A stretch of 64,000 nt of DNA from Kumtagia yinganensis (lineage in GTDB: Bacteria > Pseudomonadota > Alphaproteobacteria > Rhizobiales > Rhizobiaceae), in the NCBI RefSeq assembly GCF_040081985.1, contig NZ_JBEBMH010000007.1, positions 62,001-126,000 on the forward strand, given 5' to 3'. Below are positions 25,406-34,827 of the stretch, piece by piece (position 1 is the stretch's first letter; the number at the start of each line of letters is the position of its first letter). The position numbers and the translations under genes are program-made. The notes beneath the pieces are model-generated. The model saw only the letters and a list, made by a program, of their open reading frames with translations. It was not told where the DNA came from and did no database searches.

Positions 25406-26490
25406 GCCTTGGCGCCCCTGCGTCCGGCTCCGATCACCGGTGCGGATACGCTGTCCAGCGGCCAGCGCGAACGCGGCACAAAATCCATGCCGTCCTCACC
25501 GGCGAGACCGGCGCGGAGCCGCTCGATGCCGGCCCAGGCGATCATCGCCGCATTGTCGGTGCAGAGCGCCAGCGGCGGGGCGACAAAACCGAAACCGTGT
25601 TCGGCGCAAAGCGCGAGCAAAACGTCGCGGATCGTGCGGTTGGCGGCGACGCCGCCGGCGACCACCAGGGTGGGCGCGGCAACGCTTGGGAATTCCACCC
25701 TGAAACGCGCCAGCGCCCGGCCGACCCGGTCGGCCAGCGCGTCGGTCACCGCGGCCTGGAACGAGGCGCAGACATCGGCGACGTCCCGCCCGCTCAGCGG
25801 CGCGATTGCCGTAGCCGCCTGGCGCACCGCCGTCTTCAGACCCGAAAAGGAAAAGTCCGGGCGCGCCTCGCCCTTCATCGGACGGGGGAAAGCAAAACGG
25901 CCGGCATCGCCGTCTCTCGCAGCCTTCTCGACATTGGGTCCGCCGGGATAGGGCAGGCCCAGCATCTTGGCCGTCTTGTCGAAGGCTTCACCGAGCGCGT
26001 CGTCGATGGTCGTGGCCCAGCGCTGGTAGTCGCCGACGCCGCGCACCAGCACGATCTGGGTATGGCCGCCGGAGACGAGCAGCAGGAGATAGGGAAACGC
26101 CAGCCCGTCGGTCAGGCGCGGCGTCAGGGCATGGCCCTCGAGATGGTTGATCGCCAGCAGCGGTTTTCCGGCTGCAGAAGCGATTGCTTTTGCGGTCATC
26201 AGCCCGACGATCAGGCCGCCGACCAACCCCGGCCCGGCGGTGGCGGCGACCGCGTCGACCTCGCCAAGACTTGTATCGGCGTCGGCGAGTGCCGCCTCGA
26301 TCAACCCGTCCAGCGCCTCGACATGGGCACGCGCCGCGATCTCCGGAACCACGCCGCCGAAGGCCGCGTGTTCCTCGATCTGGCTGAGCACGGCGTTGGA
26401 CAGGATGCGGGCATGCCCCGAATCGTCGAGCGCCACAACGCTCGCGGCGGTCTCATCGCAACTGGTCTCGATGCCCAGAACGCGGATCAT
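25402..26490 (-). CDS. tsaD: tRNA N6-adenosine threonylcarbamoyltransferase TsaD
   Basis: Transfers threonylcarbamoyl to A37 of ANN-decoding tRNAs. 362 residues. It starts VLGIETSCDETAASVV, has the metal His pair in IAARAHVEALD, then LLLVSGGHTQIVLV and the C-terminal TDNAAMIAWAGIERL. The ATG at 26488-26490 (AAGGG just upstream) matches the family start; the open frame goes on upstream over hemC in antisense and is not real. It is transcribed divergently from hemC. Confidence 0.97.
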   Translation of the reverse strand: MIRVLGIETSCDETAASVVALDDSGHARILSNAVLSQIEEHAAFGGVVPEIAARAHVEALDGLIEAALADADTSLGEVDAVAATAGPGLVGGLIVGLMTAKAIASAAGKPLLAINHLEGHALTPRLTDGLAFPYLLLLVSGGHTQIVLVRGVGDYQRWATTIDDALGEAFDKTAKMLGLPYPGGPNVEKAARDGDAGRFAFPRPMKGEARPDFSFSGLKTAVRQAATAIAPLSGRDVADVCASFQAAVTDALADRVGRALARFRVEFPSVAAPTLVVAGGVAANRTIRDVLLALCAEHGFGFVAPPLALCTDNAAMIAWAGIERLRAGLAGEDGMDFVPRSRWPLDSVSAPVIGAGRRGAKA

Positions 26491-26592
26491 CTGTCCCTTG
26501 AAAAAGCGTCTATGATTGTCCGGCGGGGAATTCCCCGTTAGGAGAGGCCCGGCCGGGCTCCCTTGCCGGCTGCCTATCACGGACCGGGCTTG

Positions 26593-27522
26593 ATGCAAAC
26601 TGCTACCCTCAGGATTGGAACACGCGGAAGCCCGCTGGCGCTTGCCCAGGCACACGAGACGCGGTCGCGGCTGATGGCCGCGCACGGCCTGCCGGAAGAA
26701 GCCTTCGCCATCGAGGTGATCGCCACCAGCGGCGACCGTATTCAGGACCGGCCGCTGTCGGAGGCCGGCGGCAAGGGGCTGTTCACCAAGGAGATCGAGG
26801 AGGCGCTGCTCGCCGGCCGCATCGACATCGCCGTGCATTCGTCGAAGGACATGCCGACGCAGCTTCCAGACGGCTTGCGGCTCTCCGCCTTTCTGCCACG
26901 CGAGGACCCGCGCGACGCCTTCATCGGCAAGGCGGCCGATGCGATCGAGGCGCTGCCACATGGCGCGACGGTCGGCTCTTCCTCGCTGCGCCGTCAGGCG
27001 CTGATCCGGAGGATGCGGCCGGACATTTCGGTGGTGACGTTTCGCGGCAACGTGCAGACGCGGCTGCGCAAGCTGGAGGAGGGGCAGGTGCATGGGACGA
27101 TCCTCGCCAATGCCGGCCTGAAGCGGCTCGGCATGGCCGACGTGATCACCGACCTGATGCCGTTGGAAAAGTTTCCGCCGGCGCCGGGGCAGGGGGCCAT
27201 CTGCATCGAGAGTCGCATCGGGGATGCTCGGGTGGATCGATTGGTCATGCCGATCAACGATGGTCCGACCTGCGTGGCTTTGCTTTGCGAACGTGCCTTC
27301 CTTGCCGCGCTCGATGGTTCCTGCCGAACACCCATCGCCGGTTACGCGACGGTGGACGGTGACGATATGCATTTTTCAGGGCTGATCCTGTCGCCCGACG
27401 GCCGGATGGCGTTCGACGTCGAATTGAACGGCAGTATCGGGGGAACCGAAACCCTAGGCCGCCGCGCCGGGGAAATCGCGCGCGACAAGGCCGGAACACG
27501 CTTCTTCGAAAGCTGGACCTGA
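26593..27522 (+). CDS. hemC: Porphobilinogen deaminase HemC
   Basis: Polymerises four porphobilinogens to hydroxymethylbilane in tetrapyrrole synthesis. 309 residues. It has LRIGTRGSPLALAQA, the Asp in VHSSKDMPTQLPDGL, GSSSLRRQALI and the dipyrromethane-cofactor Cys in LDGSCRTPIAG. The ATG at 26593 is preferred to a TTG ten codons earlier. hemD begins just after its stop. Confidence 0.97.
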   Translation: MQTATLRIGTRGSPLALAQAHETRSRLMAAHGLPEEAFAIEVIATSGDRIQDRPLSEAGGKGLFTKEIEEALLAGRIDIAVHSSKDMPTQLPDGLRLSAFLPREDPRDAFIGKAADAIEALPHGATVGSSSLRRQALIRRMRPDISVVTFRGNVQTRLRKLEEGQVHGTILANAGLKRLGMADVITDLMPLEKFPPAPGQGAICIESRIGDARVDRLVMPINDGPTCVALLCERAFLAALDGSCRTPIAGYATVDGDDMHFSGLILSPDGRMAFDVELNGSIGGTETLGRRAGEIARDKAGTRFFESWT

Positions 27523-27523
27523 C

Positions 27524-28252
27524 TTGGCAAAGGTGCTGGTGACCCGACCGCAGCCGGGTGCAGCGCGCACCGCCCGGCGCCTTGCCGAACTAGGGCATCG
27601 GCCGGTCGAACTGCCGCTGACAAAAACCGTTGCCTTGCCCGTGGACGAAACCTCGCTTGGCCCTGCGGCCGACGCCGTGGCGGTGACCAGCGCAAACGCG
27701 CTGCGGCACGCACCGGCCTCCCTGCTCGCACGTCTCGCCGACCGCCCCTGTTTTGCCGTGGGCGAGCGTACCGCCGCCGAGGCGCGGGAACGCGGGTTCC
27801 GGAAAGTGACGGCTGCCGCCGGCGATGCAGCGTCTCTCGCCGGGCTGATCGAAGAGCGTGTTCGTTCCGGCGCGACGGTCGCCTACCTGACCGGAAAGGT
27901 CCGCCTCGGCGACTTCGAGGTGCGGGCAGTAGATGCCGGCATGAACTTCGTCGTGGCCGAAACCTACGATACGCAGGATATCGACTATCCGCCGCAACGT
28001 CTCGCCGAGATATTTGGCGCGGAACCGATCGATGCCGTGCTGCTTTATTCGGCCAATGCAGCCGGCTGTTTTTCGAGGTTGCGCAGGCCGGAGGGTTTTG
28101 AGGATTTGATGGCGCGGGCAGCGTATCTATGCATGTCATCGCGTGTCGCCGACAGGCTCGCGAAGCAGACGAAAGCGCGTATTCTTGTCGCACCGGAGCC
28201 GTCGGAAGCGGCCTTGCTTGGACTTCTGGAACATGTGGCCGGGCGGCCATGA
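27524..28252 (+). CDS. hemD: Uroporphyrinogen-III synthase HemD
   Basis: Cyclises hydroxymethylbilane with ring-D inversion. 242 residues, low sequence conservation as usual for the family, with VLVTRPQPGAARTA at the N-terminus, VAVTSANALRH and DAVLLYSANAAGCF. The start is a TTG at 27524, one base after the hemC stop. No better start lies near. The order hemC-hemD-mic60-hemY supports the call. Confidence 0.88.
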   Translation: MAKVLVTRPQPGAARTARRLAELGHRPVELPLTKTVALPVDETSLGPAADAVAVTSANALRHAPASLLARLADRPCFAVGERTAAEARERGFRKVTAAAGDAASLAGLIEERVRSGATVAYLTGKVRLGDFEVRAVDAGMNFVVAETYDTQDIDYPPQRLAEIFGAEPIDAVLLYSANAAGCFSRLRRPEGFEDLMARAAYLCMSSRVADRLAKQTKARILVAPEPSEAALLGLLEHVAGRP

Positions 28253-28344
28253 GCCGGCCTCTTTTCAGCCTTGGCTGATGTGATAGGTATCGACCGAGGT
28301 CCGGCCCGCCGGCTCGCGAACGACAACAGAGCGGAGACCAGCGC

Positions 28345-29808
28345 ATGGTCAAGACGCCGAGAACCCGGCATTCCAAGACGCGGCGCGAGCCGCTGACCAT
28401 CGAACTCGATCCGGCCGATGTGTCGCGCGTGGCCGAGGCCGAGCCGCAGGGCGAGTCCTCCCTGGCGACGGATGCTGTGGAGCCGATGGTTGAAGCCGAC
28501 GCCCCGAAGGAGCCCACGGCCGAAGCCCCGGCGGAAACAGCCGCCGACGAGACCGATCCGGTCAAAGCCGATACGGACACGACGTTCTCCACCGAAACCG
28601 GCACTGCCGCCCAGCCCGAGCAGGAGTACCAGCCGGCGGAGGCGGCGCAGGAGCCGGCCGGCTACCGTTTCGACGAGCCGGAAGCGAAGGACACTGATCG
28701 GCCCGCATTCGAGGAACCGGCCAAGCCCGGCGTGTCGGAACCTGCCAAGGCAGCCGCCCCGCCTCCACCGCCACGCCGCGACGGATTTTCGCGTATCGCG
28801 GCAGGCGTCATCGGCGGTGTCGTCGCCCTGGCAGCGGCCGGCGGGCTTCAGTACGCTGGCCTGCTTGGCACGCCGGCTGCGCAGTCCGGCGGCGGCCCGC
28901 TCGGCGCCGAAATCGAAGGCCTGAAGCAGGAAATCGCCGCGCTGAAGAGCGATGCTGGCGGCGGAGATTCGTCGGGCGACGTCACGGCGCTGGTCAGCGG
29001 ACTGGATGCGGTGAAGGCTGACGTCGCCGCGCTGAAGGATGCCATGTCCTCCGGAGCCGGCGGCGATGCGGCGGCCGTCCAGGCGCTGGGCGACCGCATG
29101 AAGGAACTCGAAACCGCACTTTCGGCCCTCGGCCAGGCCGGCGCGCCGGACGAGGCCGCGCTCTCGCAACTCGGAGAGCGGATCGCGTCGGTCGAGGGGC
29201 TGGTCAAGTCGGCGGGCGAATCGGTGACGGGCGTCGAAGGCAGGCTGGCTGCGTTGGAACAGTCCGTGACCGCGCTGACCGGCCGCGTCGACACGCAGGC
29301 GCAGCAGCCGAAGATCGCGCTGGCCATCGCCACTGCGGCGCTGAAATCGGCGGTCGACCGTGGCGCACCGTTTCAGGCCGAACTGGAGACCTTTGCGGCG
29401 ATCGTGCCGAACGCGCCGGAGCTTGCAACACTGCGCGCCTATGCGGAAAAGGGTGTTCCGACGCGCGAGACCTTGCTTGCCGAGGCCGAACCGGCGGCGG
29501 CAGCGATGATCGCGGCGGCAAAACCCGTCGATCCCAATGCTGGCTATTTCGACCGGCTGCTCAGCAGCGCCGAGTCGCTGGTTTCGGTGCGGCCTATCGG
29601 CGAGGTCGAAGGCACCGGCGTGCCGGAAATCGTGGCGCGCATGGAAGTTGCGCTGAAGGCGGGCGACCTCGACAAGGCGGTGACCGAGTTCGACGCGCTT
29701 CCGGATACGGCGAAGGCCGCTGCCGGCTCTTTCGGCGAGAGTCTGAAAGCGCGCCGCGATGTCGAGCGGCTGGTCGACCAGGCGATTGCCGGTGCGATGA
29801 AGGCCTGA
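28345..29808 (+). CDS. Alphaproteobacterial Mic60/mitofilin-like protein
   Basis: 487 residues. The first 145 are acidic and Pro/Glu-rich with no order, followed by a single helix (FSRIAAGVIGGVVALAAAGG, about residues 150-170) and an Ala-rich coiled-coil of about 160 residues. The C-terminal mitofilin-like domain includes LAIATAALKSAVDRGAPFQAEL, ELATLRAYAEKGVPTR and VARMEVALKAGDLDKAVTEF. Alphaproteobacterial Mic60 shapes intracytoplasmic membranes, and its gene commonly lies next to hemD/hemY, as here. Confidence 0.8.
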   Translation: MVKTPRTRHSKTRREPLTIELDPADVSRVAEAEPQGESSLATDAVEPMVEADAPKEPTAEAPAETAADETDPVKADTDTTFSTETGTAAQPEQEYQPAEAAQEPAGYRFDEPEAKDTDRPAFEEPAKPGVSEPAKAAAPPPPPRRDGFSRIAAGVIGGVVALAAAGGLQYAGLLGTPAAQSGGGPLGAEIEGLKQEIAALKSDAGGGDSSGDVTALVSGLDAVKADVAALKDAMSSGAGGDAAAVQALGDRMKELETALSALGQAGAPDEAALSQLGERIASVEGLVKSAGESVTGVEGRLAALEQSVTALTGRVDTQAQQPKIALAIATAALKSAVDRGAPFQAELETFAAIVPNAPELATLRAYAEKGVPTRETLLAEAEPAAAAMIAAAKPVDPNAGYFDRLLSSAESLVSVRPIGEVEGTGVPEIVARMEVALKAGDLDKAVTEFDALPDTAKAAAGSFGESLKARRDVERLVDQAIAGAMKA

Positions 29809-29817
29809 GGACGATAG

Positions 29818-31443
29818 ATGATCCGTATCCTGATCTTCCTCCTCGTCGTTTTCCTGCTCGGGCTCGGCTTCGCGTGGCTTGCAGACCGTCCCGGTGACAT
29901 GGTGATCACCCTCGACGGCTACCAGTATCGCGTCACCCTCATGGTCGCGGCCGTCGGCGTCGTCGCTGTGGTCGCGGCGGTCATGATCCTGTGGTGGCTC
30001 ATCAAGTCGATCTGGAACAGCCCCTATACGATTTCACGCTATTTCCGGGTGCGGCAACGGGATCGCGGCTACCAGGCGTTGTCGACCGGCATGATTGCCG
30101 CCGGCGCGGGCGACGCGGCACTTGCCCGCAAGAAGAATAAGGAGGCGGCAAAGCTGATCCGCTCCGACCAGGAGCCGCTAATCCTGCTGCTCGACGCGCA
30201 GGCGTCGCTGCTGGAAGGTGACCACGACGGAGCCCGCCAGAAGTTCGAGGCCATGCTCGACGATCCCGAGACGCGGCTGCTCGGCCTGCGCGGGCTCTAT
30301 CTGGAAGCCGAGCGGCTGGGAGACAGCGCGGCGGCGCGGCACTACGCTGGACGCGCCATCGACCTTGCACCGCAGCTCGGCTGGGCGGCGGATTCGACGC
30401 TGGAGGAGAAGACCGCGCGCGGCGACTGGGACGGCGCGATCAAGATCATCGACGCGCAGAAGGCGACGCGGCAGATCGAGCGCGATCAGGCGAACCGCAA
30501 GCGGGCGGTGCTGCTGACGGCCAAGGCGCAGGCGTTGTTCGAGACGGGGTTCGCGGCGGCCAAAACAGCGGCGCTGGAGGCCAACCGGCTGCAGCCGCAT
30601 TTCGTGCCGGCGGCAGTCGCCGCCGCCAAGGCGCTGTTCCGTGGGGACGATACCCGCAAGGGCGCGAAGATCCTCGAAGCCGCCTGGAGAGCCAATCCGC
30701 ATCCGGATGTCGCCGACCTCTATGTCCACGCCCGTCATGGCGATGCGGTGAACGACCGGCTGGCGCGGGCGAAGAGGCTCCAGTCGATCAAGCAGAACCA
30801 TCCTGAATCGTCGCTGGCGGTGGCACGGGCCGCGCTCGATGCCGGCGATTTCGCGCTGGCGCGCAAGGAAGCCGAATCGGCGATCCGCATGCAGCCGCGC
30901 GAAGGCGCTTGGCTGCTGCTGGCGGACATCGAGGAAGCGGATACAGGCGACGTCGGCAAGGTGCGGCAGCTTCTCGGCAAGGCGGTGCGCGCGCCGCGCG
31001 ATCCGGCCTGGGTGGCGGACGGCATCGAATCGGAGACATGGGCGCCGATCTCGCCGGTCACCGGCCATCTCGATGCGTTCGAGTGGCGCATTCCCGTCGA
31101 GCGCCTGGGTCGGGTGATCGAGGACGTGCCGGACGAGACGCCGGTGCTCGCCGCGCCGGCTCCGGCGGTGGCCGAGGAGCCGGTTGAAGTTGCCGCGCCT
31201 GAACCCGTCGCCGAGCCGGCGCCGGCGGTCGTCCAGGCGCTTCCGGAGCCGGCCAATGACTACAAGCCCGCGAGCCCGGTGGTGGAGCCGAAGGTGGCCG
31301 TCACGGCCGAACTCATCGAGGCGGATCATGCGTCGGAGGAGCCGGTCGGGCAGGCGGTTGTCATTGCGCCGCCTTTGCCCGATGATCCCGGCGTCGATCC
31401 AGACGCTCCGGCCAAGGCGCCGCGACGCTTCGGATTGTTCTGA
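29818..31443 (+). CDS. hemY: HemY-type membrane TPR protein
   Basis: 541 residues. Two N-terminal helices (LIFLLVVFLLGLGFAWLA and VAAVGVVAVVAAVMILWWLI) are joined to the HemY_N region, followed by TPR-like helical repeats over about residues 90-400 (MIAAGAGDAALARKKNKEA, LYLEAERLGDSAAARHYAG). The last 120 residues are Pro/Glu/Ala-rich. E. coli HemY lies in the hem operon but has no known enzymatic step. It follows mic60 by 9 bases, so they share one transcript. Confidence 0.87.
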   Translation: MIRILIFLLVVFLLGLGFAWLADRPGDMVITLDGYQYRVTLMVAAVGVVAVVAAVMILWWLIKSIWNSPYTISRYFRVRQRDRGYQALSTGMIAAGAGDAALARKKNKEAAKLIRSDQEPLILLLDAQASLLEGDHDGARQKFEAMLDDPETRLLGLRGLYLEAERLGDSAAARHYAGRAIDLAPQLGWAADSTLEEKTARGDWDGAIKIIDAQKATRQIERDQANRKRAVLLTAKAQALFETGFAAAKTAALEANRLQPHFVPAAVAAAKALFRGDDTRKGAKILEAAWRANPHPDVADLYVHARHGDAVNDRLARAKRLQSIKQNHPESSLAVARAALDAGDFALARKEAESAIRMQPREGAWLLLADIEEADTGDVGKVRQLLGKAVRAPRDPAWVADGIESETWAPISPVTGHLDAFEWRIPVERLGRVIEDVPDETPVLAAPAPAVAEEPVEVAAPEPVAEPAPAVVQALPEPANDYKPASPVVEPKVAVTAELIEADHASEEPVGQAVVIAPPLPDDPGVDPDAPAKAPRRFGLF

Positions 31444-31467
31444 CGGGCGGGCGCGGGGTTGTCGACT

Positions 31468-31947
31468 ATGCTTGAACGGATGATGTCCTTCTTCAAGGAC
31501 CTGCCCGGCGCCGGCGGGAGCGGCATAAGCCGGGACGATCCGCGCGTGGCCGCCGCCGCGCTGATGTACCATGTCATGGATGCCGACGGCGTCCGCCAAG
31601 ATGCGGAGTGGGACAGGATCAAGCAGATCCTAGGGGAGTACTATCATATCAGGGGCCGGGAACTCGACGAGCTTGTGAAGGCAGGCGAGAAGGCCGAGCA
31701 GGAATCCGTCGACCTCTATGCCTTCACCAGCGTGCTCGGCCGTCATCTCGACGAGGCGGGCCGTATCGCCTTCATCAGGCTGATGTGGGACGTGGTCTAT
31801 GCCGATGGTGTGTTGCATGAACTGGAGGACAACACTTTATGGCGGGTCGCTGATCTGATCGGCGTCGACCGCCGGGAGCGCGTGCTGGCCCGCCAGGAGG
31901 CGGCGAAAAAAGTTCCGGACGCAAAGGGCGTGCCATCCGATGAGTAG
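31468..31947 (+). CDS. TerB/DjlA-like helical domain protein
   Basis: 159 residues. The central domain VAAAALMYHVMDADGVRQDAE and FIRLMWDVVYADGVLHELE shows the paired acidic ADG motifs of the TerB family. There is no signal peptide or membrane helix. The ATG at 31468 is preferred to a TTG three codons earlier. It overlaps the glutamine amidotransferase gene by 8 bases, and hemY ends 24 bases upstream. Tellurite resistance itself should not be assumed. Confidence 0.75.
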   Translation: MLERMMSFFKDLPGAGGSGISRDDPRVAAAALMYHVMDADGVRQDAEWDRIKQILGEYYHIRGRELDELVKAGEKAEQESVDLYAFTSVLGRHLDEAGRIAFIRLMWDVVYADGVLHELEDNTLWRVADLIGVDRRERVLARQEAAKKVPDAKGVPSDE

Positions 31948-32659
31948 AGTGACGGCCGGCAAGCGGCCGCGCATCCTCACCGTGCTTCATCAGGAACTGT
32001 CCAGCCCCGGCCGCGTCGGCCATCTGCTGGTCGAAAGCGGCTTCGACCTCGACATAAGACGCCCGCCGCTCGGCGATCCGCTGCCGGATACGCTCGCCGG
32101 GCACGCGGGTGCCGTGGTGTTCGGCGGGCCGATGAGCGCCAATGACGGCGACGAGTTCGTCAAGCGCGAGACCGAGTGGCTGGCCGTGCCGCTGGTCGAG
32201 AACCGGCCCTTCCTCGGCATCTGTCTCGGCGCGCAGATGCTGGCCAACCACCTCGGCGGCAGTGTCGGCAGCCGCGACGACGGCATCGTCGAGATCGGCT
32301 GGTATCCGCTGAAGGCGACCGAGGACGGCAAGAAGCTGATGCATTGGCCGGAGATGGTTTATCAGTTTCATCGAGAAGGTTTTTCACTGCCGAGCGACGC
32401 GACCCTGCTCGCCACCGCCGATCATTATCCCAACCAGGCGTTCCGCTACGGCGACAATGCCTGGGGCATCCAGTTCCATGCCGAACTGACGCGGGTGATG
32501 ATGCAGCGCTGGGTGGTGCGCGGGGCACATCGCTTCGAACTGCCCGGCGCCCAGCCCGGCCGCGACCATCTCGGCGGCCGCATGATCTGGGACATGCATT
32601 TGAAGCGCTGGCTGACGGAGTTTCTTGCGACCGTGTTCGGCCGGCCCGAAGCGGCCTGA
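31940..32659 (+). CDS. Class I glutamine amidotransferase-like protein
   Basis: 239 residues with the full triad: the nucleophile in PFLGICLGAQMLAN, and the His and Glu in IQFHAELTR. Motifs VVFGGPMSANDG and YQFHREGF agree with the GMP-synthase-like GATase1 group. No synthetase domain is attached, so it may be an isolated amidase such as those acting on gamma-glutamyl compounds. It overlaps the TerB-like gene upstream by 8 bases. Confidence 0.85.
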   Translation: MSRVTAGKRPRILTVLHQELSSPGRVGHLLVESGFDLDIRRPPLGDPLPDTLAGHAGAVVFGGPMSANDGDEFVKRETEWLAVPLVENRPFLGICLGAQMLANHLGGSVGSRDDGIVEIGWYPLKATEDGKKLMHWPEMVYQFHREGFSLPSDATLLATADHYPNQAFRYGDNAWGIQFHAELTRVMMQRWVVRGAHRFELPGAQPGRDHLGGRMIWDMHLKRWLTEFLATVFGRPEAA

Positions 32660-32694
32660 CGAATCTCCGGCGGCGGTGGGCGACTGCGATTGGC

Positions 32695-34011
32695 TCAATC
32701 GCTCCAATCGCCCTCCGGGGTCCCGTTGAAGCGTTTCTTCAGGCCCGCCCAGCAGTCGATGTAGTCCTCCTGCAAGGTCTTCAGTTCAGCGGCGAAGCTG
32801 GTGAGCATCTGGGGAAAGCGCGTCTCGAACATGAAGGCCATGGTGTTTTCGAGTTTTGCCGGCTTGAGCTCGGCGCGCGAGGCTTTTTCGAAGCCGAAGG
32901 CGTCCGGCCCGTGCGCCAGCATCATGTTGTGGAGGCTGACGCCGCCCGGCACAAAACCCTTCTCCTTGGCGTCGTACTGGCCGTGGATCAGGCCCATGAA
33001 CTCGCTCATGATGTTGCGGTGATACCAGGGCGGGCGGAACGTGTCCTCGGCCACCAGCCAGCGCGGCGGGAAGATGACGAAGTCGACATTGGCCGTTCCC
33101 TCCTCGCCGGAGGGCGCGGTCAGCACCGTGAAGATCGACGGATCGGGATGGTCGAACAGGATGGCGCCGACCGGCGAGAAGGTGGCGAGGTCGTATTTGT
33201 AGGGCGCGTAGTTGCCGTGCCAGGCGACGACATCCAGAGGCGAATGGCCGAGTTCGGTGACGTGGAACTGGCCGCACCATTTGACGATCAGCCGGCAGGG
33301 CGTCTCCTTTTCCTCGAACCACGCTACCGGCGTCTTGAAGTCGCGCGGATTGGCGAGGCAGTTGGCACCGATCGGGCCGCGGTCCGGCAGCGTGAATTTC
33401 GCGCCGTAGTTTTCGCAGACATAGCCGCGCGCCGGGCCGCCGGGGATCTCGACCTTGAAGGTGAGGCCGCGCGGCAGCACGGCGATCTCGCCGGGTTTGA
33501 TCTCGATGACGCCCATCTCGGTGACGAAGCGCAGGGTGCCGACCTGCGCGACCACCAGCATCTCGCCGTCGGCATTGAAGAAATGGTCGTCCACCATCGA
33601 GACATTGGCGCCGTAGACATGGGCGGCCATGCCCGACTGGCCGAGCGCGTCGCCTGCCGTGGTCATGGTGCGCATGCCGGATATGAAGTCGGTCGGTTCC
33701 TCCGGCATGGGCATCGGGTCCCAGCGGTACTGGCCGAGCGCCAGCGCATGGTTTTCGGCGCTCGGCGCGGTTTTCCACCGCGGATAGGGGGCCGTCTTGA
33801 AGCGGCCGTGATGTCTGACGCTCGGGCGGATGCGGTAGAGCCACGAGCGCTCGTTGGTGCCGCGCGGCGCGGTGAAGGGCGAGCCGGAAAGTTGTTCGGC
33901 GTAGAGCCCGTAGGCCGGACGCTGCGGCGAGTTGCGGCCCTGCGGCAGCGAGCCCGGCAGGGTCTCGGTCTCGAAATCGTTGCCGAAACCCGGCATGTAG
34001 GAATGGGTCAT
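32695..34011 (-). CDS. hmgA: Homogentisate 1,2-dioxygenase
   Basis: Fe(II) enzyme that opens homogentisate in tyrosine and phenylalanine breakdown. 438 residues. It starts MPGFGNDFETETLPGSLPQG and has VVAWHGNYAPYKYDL, FPPRWLVAEDTFRPPWYHRN, SEFMGLIHGQY and the metal His/Glu residues. The ATG at 34009-34011 has CAGGAG upstream. Its partners (maleylacetoacetate isomerase, fumarylacetoacetase) are not next to it in this window. Confidence 0.97.
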   Translation of the reverse strand: MTHSYMPGFGNDFETETLPGSLPQGRNSPQRPAYGLYAEQLSGSPFTAPRGTNERSWLYRIRPSVRHHGRFKTAPYPRWKTAPSAENHALALGQYRWDPMPMPEEPTDFISGMRTMTTAGDALGQSGMAAHVYGANVSMVDDHFFNADGEMLVVAQVGTLRFVTEMGVIEIKPGEIAVLPRGLTFKVEIPGGPARGYVCENYGAKFTLPDRGPIGANCLANPRDFKTPVAWFEEKETPCRLIVKWCGQFHVTELGHSPLDVVAWHGNYAPYKYDLATFSPVGAILFDHPDPSIFTVLTAPSGEEGTANVDFVIFPPRWLVAEDTFRPPWYHRNIMSEFMGLIHGQYDAKEKGFVPGGVSLHNMMLAHGPDAFGFEKASRAELKPAKLENTMAFMFETRFPQMLTSFAAELKTLQEDYIDCWAGLKKRFNGTPEGDWSD

Positions 34012-34107
34012 GGCATTTCTCCTGCTCGCTCCGATCCATGCGACGTGTTGCAAGCCTAACCAGCCGGAATGTAACCATCAATGCGGGTGAGCACCGGGAG
34101 AGAGCCC

Positions 34108-34407
34108 ATGTTGCAGTTCAGGTTCGAGGCGGAAGTGATTCATTGGCGGGGTCCGTCGCCCTTCTTCTTCGCACCCATACCGGCGTATCATAGCGAAGAA
34201 ATCCGACGGGTATCGAAACTCGTAACTTATGGATGGGGCGTGATACCCGTCGAGGCCCAGATCGGCGGTGTGGTTTTCCGCACATCACTGTTCCCCAAGG
34301 ACGAGATATATTTGTTGCCTCTCAAGGTGGACGTCAGGCGGAAAACCAACATAACGGCGGGCGATCCGGTTTGCGTCGACATGACAATTCGGCCTGCCCA
34401 GCGATAG
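34108..34407 (+). CDS. DUF1905-domain protein
   Basis: 99 residues. MLQFRFEAEVIHWRGPSPFF, VTYGWGVIPVEAQIGG and VFRTSLFPKDEIYLLPLK match the DUF1905 domain, a small beta-barrel of unknown role often found near transport or resistance genes. The ATG at 34108 has GGGAG 8 bases upstream and fits better than the ATG at 34081. It is divergent from hmgA. Confidence 0.8.
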   Translation: MLQFRFEAEVIHWRGPSPFFFAPIPAYHSEEIRRVSKLVTYGWGVIPVEAQIGGVVFRTSLFPKDEIYLLPLKVDVRRKTNITAGDPVCVDMTIRPAQR

Positions 34408-34603
34408 ACCGCCCCTGGCGTCCGGCAGCGATCATCGCTTTCGCTGCCCCATGTCGCGGAGCCCGGTGAAACCGATCTCTCACGCAGCGCAAGCTTGACA
34501 GCCGGTCGCCTTTCCCCTTATGAGCCAGCAACACTTTCGGGCGCGCTCTCGGGCGCGCCTTTCCGTTAGGCCCTGCCGGGGCCCCGTTCGACAGGCCAGA
34601 CCA

Positions 34604-34729
34604 ATGAAGATCAAGAATTCGCTCAAGGCCCTGAAGGGCCGCCACCGCGACAACCGTATGGTTCGCCGCAAGGGCCGCATCTACATCATCAACAAGACGG
34701 CTCCGCGCTACAAGGCGCGCCAGGGCTGA
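34604..34729 (+). CDS. ykgO: Ribosomal protein L36 (type B, YkgO-like)
   Basis: 41 residues: MKIKNSLKALKGRHRDNR, then KGRIYIINKTAPRYKARQG. This is the zinc-free L36 paralogue without the CxxC motifs, which replaces the cysteine form when zinc is short. The gene is monocistronic here, and the usual Cys-type rpmJ is not seen in this window. Confidence 0.93.
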   Translation: MKIKNSLKALKGRHRDNRMVRRKGRIYIINKTAPRYKARQG

Positions 34730-34827
34730 GCCCCGGCTCGCCGACGATCCCGGCAGCGGATCCATCCGCGCGGGCATCACGCGAATTTCAGTTTGACGTT
34801 CCGCTCCGGGGCCCTAGAGTCCCCCGG

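Noticed and set aside
26491..27372. Possible 294-codon N-terminal extension of TsaD
   Set aside because: It is antisense to hemC. The TsaD family begins at the VLGIETSCDE motif, right after the ATG at 26488-26490.
32176..34059. Long plus-strand frame of 627 codons
   Set aside because: Antisense to hmgA and overlapping the amidotransferase gene; the composition is that of a high-GC shadow frame.
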